From Rhipicephalus microplus (taxonomy: Eukaryota > Arthropoda > Arachnida > Ixodida > Ixodidae), in assembly GCF_043290135.1 (NCBI RefSeq), contig NC_134710.1:316136116-316200115 (forward strand): 64,000 nt of DNA. The letters are read 5' to 3'. The position numbers and the translations under genes were made by a program. The notes under the pieces were generated by a model. It ran no database searches and was not told where the DNA came from. It saw nothing but the letters and a program-made list of their open reading frames with translations. Each line of letters begins with the position of its first letter. The stretch's first letter is position 1. Below are positions 24,240 to 35,005 of the stretch, piece by piece.

Positions 24240-24488
24240 TTAGTACTTGCCAGCGACACCACTGTCTTCTAAAAAACGTTTTAATGCTTCTAAAGCGTGC
24301 GTCTGTAAAACACCAGTTGGCCACGGGCCCAGAAGGTTTTTGAAACTAAATGGTATGCGGTCTAATACCAACAGTCCCGATTTAAGAGGGCTCCTCAGCA
24401 TGGTATGTAGTGGACAGTCTATAAGAAGGTAACATACGTCTTCATCTACAAATCCGCATTCGCATTTGGGAGTTTTAGCTCTGCCAAT
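24240..24488 (-). pseudogene. C-terminal part of the I-group-like LINE ORF2, separated from the rest
   Basis: The minus strand encodes KIGRAKTPKCECGFVDEDVC and then LLIDCPLH, followed by ~40 residues to a stop at 24240. This is a Cys-rich C-terminus expected after the RNase H domain of I-type LINEs. The preceding part of the same ORF2 lies at about 26411 and above, so a foreign insertion (24489-26410) splits it. Confidence 0.65.
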
Positions 24489-25045
24489 TTTTATTTTATT
24501 ATTTACAGGTACCTTACAGGCCCTTGTTAAGGGCATTGAGTAAGGGGGGCTAACAAAGACATGTACAACAAGTAAAAGGGCGAAAGGTGCCAAAACGTAA
24601 GCTCGAGACAAGAGTAACAAATAAACAAGAAATAAGTAAGTATAAATTGACATCATACATCGTTACCAAAAAACTAGAAAGATGCAGTTCATGGCACGCA
24701 GCAGTTAGGAAGTGTACAATACGTGTAAGTTAAATTGGCACAGATTGTGGTATAATACACTGGGAAAATCATGAAAGCGCTTGCAGGAAGTGTGAACAGT
24801 TCATCCTAAGCAAACAAAAATAAAGCACAAAAAATAAGGGGGCAATAAGCGCATTAGAAAGAAACTTTTTGCACAGCATTATGAATGTCATATACATACA
24901 AGAACGAAGCTGTGAACATGAAATTATCAACCAAAATGTAAGACCAATTTGTTGCGGAAGGAAACAGGGTTAGTGTCAGATACCAAGTTATCGGGAAGAT
25001 CATTCCACAACGTGATGGCGCGAGGCAAAGCGGATGCGTTAAAAG
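24489..25045 (-). mobile_element. CR1/L2-like LINE 3' fragment, distal half
   Basis: On the minus strand, ALPRAITLWNDLPDNLV (about 24970-25035) is the typical C-terminal LINE motif, then NPVSFRNKLVLHF. The 3' UTR follows with CCCCCCTTACTCAATGCCC and a GTAAATAATAAAATAAA tail at 24489-24506. The frame continues, across the insertion at 25046-26223, into 26224-26410. Confidence 0.8.
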
Positions 25046-26223
25046 CACGGAGGAAGGAAAAGGTAAGGAGAGGCCCTGACGTCACTCGTTGTGAAGCCGC
25101 GATGAAGCCGGAAGTCGGCCATATTGAGTAGGCGAATTCTCCTCTCTTGTTTACATATGAATGCGAAGCAGAAGGCGCGACTCCCTCTCCGGCTCGGAAA
25201 GCACGTGGGCTGCGCAGCACGTGTGTCGTGACGATCCGAAACTAATGGAACTGGGCTCATCACTCAGAGCCAGCGGGACACCTTCAGCGAAATCGCTTCG
25301 TCCGAGTAATAACAAAGAGTAACAGCTCGCTGACAACGAAGCAACTACGAAAGAACGCGCGCTAGATGCACTGACAACGGCGAGTGCTTTCACGTCATTA
25401 ATTCAGCAACTGTACAGACAACACGATCGGTCGTGTGCCTTCTACGGTTGCATTCCACCACGCGACTGACGCAGCGTCCTGCCACTGTGTCCGTGTTCCG
25501 CGTGAAACTCACCTGCGTCAGCATTCTGCGACCGTGGTGACTTTGAGCATGGTGCTAGTGACAGTTGAACGTGGTTGCTGTTACGTTGAGATTACATGCA
25601 ATGCTGGTGGAGAGTGTACCAAGCGGAACAGAAAAGGTGTTTTAATACGCACATGCAAGTTGTTACTGTACACACACAACACGAAACTACGTATGTGCAC
25701 ATGGTCCTCACGGCGTCTTGCTGGGCTCAACAGCGTCGTCCGTTATCACAAGCAGGAGCACTGCTCAACCGTCACTGACCTGCAAGGTGTTCGTCGTCAT
25801 TCAGCTTCGTCATGGTGCCCAACGCCATTTCGCTGAACACTAACTGCTTCATCCGCGTCATCCGCCGCACGACACATGGATATGCACTTGTTCTACGCAC
25901 TGTTGAAACCCCGTGATGAACAAAGAGATTTGTAAACGTTGCTAAGAGTAATGTAACAGCCAGACGAACATTGCGTAACCAATAACGCGGCGCAGAGCAC
26001 AGATATTGTCCGCCACGGCTCAGCATGAGACCTGGGGAGGCACACATTCCGCCGCCAGCCGCGGCCGCTCACTGCTAGACCAGCTTCACTGCGCAACACG
26101 TAACCATAACAACGCCGCCATTGTGCCTACTGAATATGGCCGCCATGATGTCATTTCCGCCACATTTTTTACGCCCTGCGCCGGCTGGGCATGCCCTCTC
26201 CTTACCTTTTTCCTTCCTCCGTG
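25046..26223. mobile_element. Non-autonomous DNA transposon with 28-bp inverted termini and 8-bp target duplication (hAT-like)
   Basis: The left end (25046-25073) starts CACGGAGGAAGG and the right end (26195-26223) finishes CCTTCCTCCGTG. They match over 28 bp except for one extra A. GTTAAAAG occurs immediately outside both ends (25038-25045 and 26224-26231), a perfect 8-bp duplication that also fits the hAT preference nTnnnnAn. The 1,178 bp interior is CpG-rich, with frames to 133 aa but no transposase motif, so it would need a transposase in trans. P-like elements also give 8-bp duplications and cannot be excluded. Confidence 0.92.
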
Positions 26224-26410
26224 GTTAAAAGAGTTCGTTTTGCCGTACATGCGCGAGAAACTAAGCCGGTTGTGTAGTCTAGTTGATAAATAGGAGGGTC
26301 GTTCAATTGGAAGTCTGGTCATTTTAGTGCTATTGACGTATTTATGAAAGAGGCATAAAAGAGAAATGTTGCGGCGAGTGGATAATAATTGAAGTGCAGA
26401 AAATGTTTTG
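26224..26410 (-). mobile_element. CR1/L2-like LINE 3' fragment, proximal half
   Basis: On the minus strand the frame reads STRRNISLLCLFHKYVNST, then RLHNRLSFSRMYGKTNSFN, the usual lead-in to the ALPRAITLWN motif. That motif is found on the far side of the DNA element at 25045. Removing one 8-bp duplication and the element joins the two halves in frame. The 5' truncation point, near 26410, is where I-group LINE similarity resumes. Confidence 0.75.
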
Positions 26411-26640
26411 TGTATGCGGGGCCTAGCGTTAACCGGTGAATAAGTGTTTCCATATTCTATGTTATGCTAGCGTAATTTTGAATTCAATGAAGAAATCGAC
26501 GTGATATAAATCACAGCTCTTTGTACTTTGATTTGACCAAGTATTTTTCTCATTCGGAGAGTTGTAGCTTTTATATTACTTCGCAATTCATTTTTCGAGA
26601 TTGGTAAGGAAACGGTAACATCTTTACGATGTGCTTGTCA

Positions 26641-27092
26641 TGCCGTTTCATCGACAGCTGTGTTTCCAGGAATGTTGCAATGGCCTAGTATCCACTGGAA
26701 TTTGATTGTTAAGCTCTTTCAGCGTTTTGTGTGTCATACTATCACTAATTGCAGTCTTCTTTGTACTAGAGAGTGATGTTAATGCGGCCTGTGAATCAAT
26801 CGCTGAAAAGTACAAATTTTTTCACGTCTGCTGCCTAGTTTATAAACTTGATGGCATACAGAATGGCGAAGAGCTCAGTTGTTGTAGATGACGTCGTGCG
26901 ACATAACTTGAATGATTCCTGAATATTGAGCTGTGGTATAATAAATGCCGATGTTGAAGACGTTGGAATACTTGAGCCATCTGTGTCAACGTATATGTAT
27001 CCTGGATAGCGCATGTGTACCTGATAAAGCGCTAGTTGTTGAGCAGCTTGGATGAACATGTCTCTCTTTCTGATGATGCCGTCTACTGACAA
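26641..27092 (-). pseudogene. LINE RNase H domain
   Basis: YVDTDGSS at about 26970-26991 supplies the first catalytic Asp. TTTELFAILYAIKF supplies the Glu. GHCNIPGNTAVDETA at 26641-26685 supplies the terminal His/Asp motif (GH..I.GN..VD). Together these are the RNase HI-type pattern found in I-group LINEs. A frame break lies between the second and third motifs. Confidence 0.8.
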
Positions 27093-27116
27093 TTCAATTC
27101 TTGGTATTGCAAGTAG

Positions 27117-27533
27117 TCAGGGAGGATAGCCAACCTTAGAGCTCCAAAATCCATTTCTTGGTAATATATGTAGATTATTCCGTATTTCATCATTAGCATT
27201 GCTTTTTTCTCTTCGTAAAATCTCTATTGCCAATGGATGGTTTTTGTTTTGCGTCTGTAAGTGAGAAAAATGGCAGCATATTTCCATTGTTCGCATTACT
27301 GGAAAGGGTGGTTGTCGAGTCTCTGCTATGACAGGGCTGCGGGAAGTCGCTCGTGGAACACCTAGGCAGACGCGTAGTCCCCTAGCTAATACTCTTTGAA
27401 GTCGCTCTTCTGAATTGTAAGAAGGCCGTGTAAGACTGTGATAGAATATGCAACTGCTTGTCGTATTAAAGTATTGTGAACAGCGAGCATGGATAATACA
27501 GATTCGCCCCATGATGTACCAGCGATTATGCAA
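27117..27533 (-). pseudogene. LINE ORF2 connector between RT and RNase H
   Basis: 138 residues open on the minus strand with ERLQRVLARGLRVCLGVPR and SPVIAETRQPP. This is the characteristic region just after the thumb in I/Ingi-type LINEs. A stop separates it from the RNase H part that follows within 25 bp. Confidence 0.75.
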
Positions 27534-27586
27534 AGTATATTCACTAGCACATTCACTTCGCTTTCAAGTTTCTTCATGCGAAGTGC

Positions 27587-28560
27587 CTATGATAGCTGCC
27601 GATCAAGTATTACTTCCAGAAATTGGTGCTGTGCCACAGTCATCAATGGTTCTCCTTCTGAAATGTAGTTGAAATGTTTGAACTTCTTACGAGTTAAGGG
27701 CAGTACAGCTTTCTTTGCGTACGACAGAACCATTCCTCGTTCTTTTAAAAAGTGGTTAATAATAATTATGTCCTCTTGCAAAGCCATCTGAATTAACTCA
27801 TTGTCAGTCCCAGATGCCTGCCTAAATGCACATATCATCTGCATATAAAGAGTTTCTCAACCTAGAAGGCGGTCCTTTTGCTAAATCAGCCATAACACAG
27901 TTGAAAAGGAAAGGGCTGAGTACGCTTCCCTGTGGCACTCCCTGCCTTACGTCGTGCTCAGCACTCTTCCCTTCGCTCATCTGAATGAATCTTTTGTGAC
28001 CTGACACAAATATAGAGATCCACCGCAAGGACCTGCCAGACATTCTGAGTTCCGTCATACTTCGCAAAACATGAGTAAGAATGACTGTGTCAAATGCCCT
28101 TCTGGTGTTAAGAACACCGCGATCGCCAAACTACCACAAGCGCGTTCATTCTCCACATACGCTACTATGTCCAGTATTGCATCCATTGTACTTCTCTGCT
28201 TCAAAAACCTGTTAAGTACTTGGACAATACGCCGGTTATGTTACACCACCACTGAAATCACGCACCAATATTTTTTTTCACTACCCTACGTAAACAACTT
28301 GTCAGACTAATTGGGCGGAAGGATTCAAGGCTCAAGGGCGTCTTAGCTAATTTTAAAATCGGAATGATGCGAGCGAGCTTCCCAGACACAGATACAATTT
28401 ATTGTGTCCAAAGATTGTTGCAAATATCTAATAGAATGATTGTCCCTGTTGGCCCAAGGTTCTTTAGCATATTGTACGTAATGCCGTCTGGTACAAAGGC
28501 AGATTTTTGACGGCATGATGCTATAGCATATTGCAGCTCACTTAACGTAAATACATGGCC
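27587..28560 (-). pseudogene. LINE reverse transcriptase region
   Basis: The stretch 28067-27822 contains RQGVPQGSVLSPFLFN and YADDMCI, with the catalytic YADD intact at 27834-27845. The next stretch, 27844-27587, continues in another frame with KKAVLPLTRKKF and QHQFLEVILD. The N-terminal fingers region lies at about 28560-28070 with stops. Enzyme motifs are preserved while the frame is not, suggesting relatively recent decay. Confidence 0.82.
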
Positions 28561-29016
28561 CTAGTTGAGGGTGGTGGGCCTAATAGCAAGCATTATTTTC
28601 TGGCTGGCTAACGCAGCATAATTACGAAATAAGGCACATATTGATGAAGCGGGCCTACTGATAAGTTGACAAAATTCACCTGCAGCCTCAGCTTCCCGTT
28701 TGTCCAAGGCTACAGCAAGAGCACGAAATGGGAAGCTCTGTGATACTTGGCCTATAAATGTCCGAATTGTAAGCCAAATTCTTAGAACGGGTGTGTGGGG
28801 AGTGAGCGTATCACAATATTCACGCCAATGTCGTTTACCTAAATTTTTTAGGCGTCTGTGTATTACACTGGGATTTTCTGTGCATTTTTGTATGCTTGTA
28901 AACTTCTGCACCGTCAATATGCCATTTCGGAACGTCATCTGGTGGCTCTTAGATGTTCATACTCTCCATCAACTGCAGCATAATCCTTTGGCATGGAGAC
29001 ATTTTTGTACATCTGT

Positions 29017-29620
29017 TCACATTATCCTGCAAGAATTGAGTGAAGCTATCAATAACAGTAATTTCACTATTTGATTTGTTAGTTGATACCGAAATGCTTT
29101 CCAGTTCGACAGTTTGCTGTAGCATCTGATGTCGTCACTTCGCAAGTAGGGGTGATTTTTAAGGATAGGGAAATGGTCACTCACACGTGTTTCCACATTC
29201 GTTGTCCATCCCACACTATTCACTAAATCTTGGGAACACAAAATAGCATCTATGCAACTCGAGTAATTATACCAGCGAAGAAAAGCTGGAGCGCCGTCAT
29301 TTAAAATAGTCAAATTGCATTTGTCTGTGGCGCACTCAACAACGTTCCCACGTGCATCACATCGATCACTACCTCAGATTATGTTGTGCGCATTAAAGTC
29401 ACCAAGTACAAATGTATATGGATGGGAAATGTTGAAGATATAGCTCTTCCACCGAAATACGGCTTGAAGGTTGTAGGTAATGATATCACTGTTATGCACT
29501 CCTAACCAAATGATACTTTACAAGCGACGAATTCCGGAACGTCCGAATCACTTGAGTGAACTTGCTAAGAAGGTAGGTCCTTTCTGACGCACATGAGCAC
29601 TCTGCTAGCACCACTTCGAC
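29017..29620 (-). pseudogene. LINE APE-type endonuclease region
   Basis: VLGDFNAHN with GDFN at 29392-29403 and the catalytic SDHFPIL with Asp-His at 29173-29178 are both present on the minus strand. Between them lies SSCIDAILCSQDLV. In the family this domain nicks the target DNA. The frame is interrupted between the two motifs. Confidence 0.8.
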
Positions 29621-30299
29621 GATATGGCTTACATATCACGTTATTACAGAGGTGAAAATTGTCGTTCATTCCTGCCTCTTGGATGGAAAGTATTCGAAAA
29701 GTATATTAGAAAAGAAGTTTACGGAAGTCAGGACACTTCCTTCGAACATCATTGGCATTCCACAGGAGTATGGAAACATTTTTATATGTTACTTGTCACA
29801 GGTTGGACCCGGATCGTTTACATAGTAGTGCTTCCAGAGGCAGCAGGACTTTTACTTCTGGTTGTTTGTTTGCTTCCGGTAAAGCAGACAGGATTGCTTT
29901 AAGTGCTGCGAAAAGCATTAGTAGAATCAATTGCATGACTAATACAGAGGCACAGTCACCATTGACTGTTCTGTTTCTGAGGCCTGCTGAGAATGACGTG
30001 ATGTTTCGATGTTGTAGCTTGGGCGAACACTGGCGCTGTCCGCTCTGTTACTTCCCAACTGAGGTCGCGTGGCCGTTCGCAGCTTTGACGCGTAGGTTGG
30101 GGCCCTTGAATGTACTTGTCTTGAGTGGTCTCTCGGGTGTGCTCTTGAGGGTTCTCTTCGTGTGTTTTTCGGCTGTTGTTGTTCCGGTGTGCGCTGAGGT
30201 AGACCACGTACAGGATGAACAACCTCAAGGTTTGGAGAGGGTTCGTTGGGGCATGGTTTCCTTCCATGAATAAGCTCATGCCAGCGCATTTTCGCAGCA

Positions 30300-31140
30300 G
30301 CTTTACTTTGCGGGCAGCCTGAATAGGAGGCAGCGTGATTACCTACACATTTTGCACATTTTGCCTGAAGAACTGATCTGCACTCCTTATGTTAATGTTC
30401 ATCTAAGCAGACCTTGCACCGGTGTGTGTTACGGCAACTTTTAGACATGTGCCTGAATCGCTGGCAGTTAAAGCACTGAAGTGCTGGACCAAAAGATTCT
30501 TCCACTGGGTGACTGCTTAATCCTAAATAGATTCCTCCTGAAATTGGGCGGTCGTCTCGGAAAGTCAGAATAGCTGTGTGAAGTGGATGCGATGTTACTG
30601 CTCTATCTTCCTGGCGGTAATATTTCATTTGCCACCACGCCGATATAACCCCTGCATCTCTCAAGTACTCTAGGAGTTGTTCGTCTGAATACTGCAGAGT
30701 CACATGCTTTACTTTCTTAACGTTTCGCGTGTATCATTCTGGGATGAGAGGCTTAACTTCCAAGCCACCTACATTCGAAAGCGACAGAAGACGTTTTGCT
30801 GAAGCTAAGGAAGCAACGCTGACACTGAAGGTTCCATCTCTGGTCATTACGAATGACTGCACTTTTTCTATAGCAGGGGAAACTACTTCAGATGACACTG
30901 GATTGGGGTTCACTTTCCAGAAACTATAGCACCTTCAACTGTAAAACGAAAGATGACTGGGATACCCTCTGCTCAGTTTTTCTTATACGTTAACAACGTA
31001 AATGATTCATCTTCACCTATGTCTCATTCATCACTTAGGTTATAAGTTGACGCATTATCACCGAAAAGATTCTCTTCCAAGCAAAACTTCTTGCTCTCAC
31101 CTTCAAAGTCATCTATTGCTCCTGAGTTAGTTGTAGCCAT
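30300..31140 (-). pseudogene. LINE ORF1 (gag-like, CCHC zinc knuckle)
   Basis: Starts at ATG 31140 (MATTNSGAIDDFEGE) and meets a premature TGA near 31028. Downstream, after frame changes, the open stretch 30703-30392 contains a perfect CX2CX4HX4C knuckle, CFNCQRFRHMSKSC, at 30475-30434, followed by RNTHRCKVC, the start of a second. ORF1 proteins of I-type LINEs bind their RNA in ribonucleoprotein particles. Broken here. Confidence 0.8.
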
Positions 31141-31635
31141 TTCCCGGTTGTTAATGAGCAAATGTACCAGCTTTATAATATTTTGTCATGCCTGTAAGCC
31201 CCCAGGCTCTTCATTGTGTTCTGTTACTATCGCTCATGAGAGTTGACAAACTTGAACGAGCATAAGGCTCGTGGCGATGGCTACCAACCACCGTATACTG
31301 ATCGAGTACTAGCCAAGTCTTCGATAAAGTAACTTCGTACCTGTAAGGCGCTGAGCCCTTGGAGTCTTCAACCGGTGTCTTTTTGGCACACCGAGGAAGA
31401 AATGGATGTCGGTGTAATAGTCTAAGAAAAGAGACAACATCAAACCCTATTTTCACAATCTTTATCACTGTCATTCGTTCTTTGCTACCGCTTACATATT
31501 GCCTGCCAATCGCTCATTTTCCATGCCTAGATCACCCCTTCAAAGTTTTAGTTTCATATGCACGTACTAACAGAGACTCACCCCTGTTGTGCGTACTCTG
31601 TCGACGGAACGATTTGCCTCACGATGTTGTGTGTC
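31141..31635. other. 5' flank of the I-group LINE; no gene recognised
   Basis: Probably includes the LINE 5' UTR near 31141-31210. Frames of 87-93 aa show no motif. Confidence 0.35.
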
Positions 31636-31639
31636 AGTG

Positions 31640-31862
31640 AAAAACCACGACGCGTTTGTGTATTGTATAAAATTTTAATCTGTGTCCAAATCTTCTAAAT
31701 GATCTTGTTTATGATAGTGTTCATTGTTATTTGCTCTGATGCTGGTGTTACCGACTGTATATTTGTTCCAATGTAACCTCACCCCTACCCCATTTACTTT
31801 AACCCCCCCCCCCCCCCTATATAATGCCCAACAAGGGCCTTTAGGCTACATGAATTAAAAAA
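31640..31862 (+). mobile_element. LINE 3'-UTR fragment with 15-C tract
   Basis: A run of 15 C at 31803-31817, then TATATAATGCCCAACAAGGG, CCTTTAGGCTACATGAATTA and an A-rich end. This is the CR1/L2-type 3' terminus also recognised antisense near 19.4 and 24.5 kb. No coding part remains. Confidence 0.6.
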
Positions 31863-31865
31863 AAT

Positions 31866-32806
<941 letters not shown>

Positions 32807-32934
32807 AAAAGCGAGCAAGAGTAAAGTTTTAAGAAGGGGCTGCGTGCAGATAACTTAGCGATTTATGGAGGAAGAATGACGCTTGGTTGTTACAAAGTTT
32901 TGTTGGTTTGTGGTTCTCCCATCGGCGTAGATTA

Positions 32935-33068
32935 TTCGAAAACTGTTCGAAAATTATTGGGTCCTTCGAATATATTCGAATATGTGCTATTCGACTGAAC
33001 TACCAAATTGAACACGTGGCTATTCGACTGGTCATTTGTAATTTTCGAACGTTCACACACCCCTAGTT
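32935..33068 (-). repeat. Transposon-terminus-like repeat (TTCGAATA-rich)
   Basis: Repeated TTCGAATA and CTATTCGACTG motifs end at CACACACCCCTAG (33053-33066). Its complement matches the start of 19921-20050. Likely a small DNA element; its other end was not found. Confidence 0.5.
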
Positions 33069-33339
33069 ATTACTTAAATTCTGCATTATTTCTCGTCACA
33101 TTTTTTTTTCTTAAGCTCAATAGTAAGTTGTGGTCCACATAAATACCAAGCAAACCACGTCCACGATTGTCTACAAACGGTTTATCTATAAGGAAGAAAA
33201 CTGCATTCTAAGTTTTTCCTCTGAGGCTAGTTTACGCAAATAACAGAGCGTCCTCTCTACTTTCAACTAACTCGAGCGAAGAAAATTGGTAAGTTGTTTA
33301 GATAGCCTTAGGGGTGGTGGCACCCATGATCACGAAGAA

Positions 33340-33623
33340 TAGGGAGTTTTCGAATATAGCGTACTGCAAGCCTTTGTGGTGTGGTCGCTGCCACTGCGCT
33401 TGCGCCTTAATGCGAACTGCCGTTCGCGGTTCGCCCGCAAGAAATTCGAAATAGCGTGCGGCCCGCAAGGCCCGCAAGGCCTCTCTGCGGTAAGGCAAAG
33501 TCGGTGAGCGTGCGCCAGCGATTGCGGCTCCAAACGCAAATCTAAAACTCATATGGCACCTATACGGAAACTCTACGTTCACAATGCCCGCTAACTTAGC
33601 ATACGCTATTCAAGAGCTCCCTA
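33340..33623. mobile_element. Small MITE (284 bp) with imperfect inverted termini
   Basis: The left end TAGGGAGTTTTCGAATATAG (33340-33359) continues GCGTAC. The complement of the right end reads TAGGGAGCTCTTGAATAGCG. The two align over ~23 bp with a 2-bp gap and a few mismatches. The interior is GC- and CpG-rich and non-coding. The target duplication is unclear. Confidence 0.65.
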
Positions 33624-33629
33624 ATATAG

Positions 33630-34425
33630 AACCGTGCCATCTGCCGTGTTTCTGCTTTGCTTTGGCATTGAAGTGCATATACCTATACTAGCTATATATC
33701 TGGCAAAACTGCACCCTGAGTCTCCAGAAAACTGCTATCGCAATAAAGCGCATGCACTAAAACACGTTGCAACTTAATGTCACTTCCATAGCATGACGCC
33801 TTAAAAAGCAAAGTGCCAGGACTCCATCCCTCTTCTGTCAAGGTGTAATCACACAATTTATATAAAACACCACCGAGAGCGCCTTTCTCACCACACTGTA
33901 ACAGGGACAACAGAATGTCAAGAGTCACAAGCAACGTGTTTTCCTTGAGGTTTTGGCGGCCTGCAGTGCAGTGTAGGATCTCATGTACGATGGGTCTCGC
34001 GCTGTTGGGTTGAGTGTCGTCGAAAACTCTACTCACTGTGCATGTAGCTTTGAACATGAGGCCTTAAAAACAACCTATACTTTGGAATAAGTTCAATGTA
34101 TTTCCTAATATACTCGTTTAACGAAAGGAAGCTGTGACGAGACAGCTGATAAGCTGTTTCGAATTTGTTCTTTTAGAAGGAGAGGGTATATATATTTTCA
34201 CAGTGATCATTGGGAACATAATGTTAATTTTTATTACACCAATTACTCCCGGTTCCACAATCACGCATTAAGGCGGTTTAATCATATAGCTATTACCACG
34301 GACATCGTAATATTTTTTTTATGTTTAGTGGTACGGAAGCGGACACTGCACTAAAGATACCTTAGCTGGCCTTATAGTTCTTCGCATATTCGTATTGCGC
34401 ACCGATGCGGGAATCTCGCTTTAAA
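33630..34425. other. No gene recognised
   Basis: A 121-aa minus-strand frame (33692-34057) shows no motif I know. It may be a decayed ORF, but there is no supporting context. Confidence 0.35.
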
Positions 34426-35005
34426 CACTTAGGACACCGCGCGCCACGACGACGTAACGCTGCAGTTCTGCAGGGGTGCGGGAACAGACTGGCGAGAACA
34501 AGAGGATCCATCTTCGCGACAACTGTCTCCGGGCGCATTAAAAATTTCGAAACAGGAGCCACCCCTCGAGTGAATTATGGGCGTGAATACTAACGAAGTC
34601 ACGGCACTGGCAACGCCGCGGTTCCATACAACACAAGCGCGGGGCGACAATCACTCGGCGGCGCTTTCGTCCAACCTCAAAACGTCGCGGGCGTTAAGTA
34701 AGCCTGCGCCGCTCAGTCGACAGCGTCCTCGAGCCTGTTGTCACTCTTAACGCGCGCGGCCCTCACAGACAGCGGGAGGTCTGGCCGCTCCTGTAGATGA
34801 GTCCACGCGGCCGCCCTTGGCCGTTCCGCATGCGTTGGCCCGATCGCACAGGCCGCGTCGCTGCCGAGGTACGACCGGGCTGGTCTCGGCAAACGTCGCC
34901 TGGCGCATGTGGGAGAGACATATCCATCAGCGCGGCGACTGCGCGCCTCGCGTACCTTACTCGGAATCCGCTCGCGACGCGAACTGCAATCTCATCCGGC
35001 AGGAG
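34426..35005. promoter_or_regulatory. CpG-rich block (possible promoter or leader exon)
   Basis: Composition is GC- and CpG-rich, like the esterase island, and frames are open on both strands. Possible donors are AAGGTACGC on the minus strand near 34961 and GAGGTACGA on the plus strand near 34867. No protein domain is recognisable. It could be an untranslated first exon of an unseen gene or a CpG-rich transposon interior. Confidence 0.3.

Larger units (their letters stand above)
26411..31140 (-). mobile_element. I-group-like LINE with ORF1, endonuclease, RT and RNase H (degenerate)
   Basis: On the minus strand the domains are in canonical order: ORF1 with a CCHC knuckle (31140 to ~30200), APE endonuclease (~29600-29017), reverse transcriptase (~28560-27587), connector (27533-27117) and RNase H (27092-26641). 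An RNase H domain inside ORF2 marks the I superfamily. Multiple stops and shifts show it is dead, but catalytic motifs are unusually well preserved. The C-terminus is displaced to 24240-24488 by a later insertion. This is the most complete LINE in the window. Confidence 0.88.

Noticed and set aside
29752..30273. 173-aa plus-strand frame
   Set aside because: It is antisense to ORF1 of the I-group LINE, which explains the region better.
33692..34057. 121-aa minus-strand frame as a gene
   Set aside because: No domain recognised and no supporting features. It is left as an unannotated stretch.
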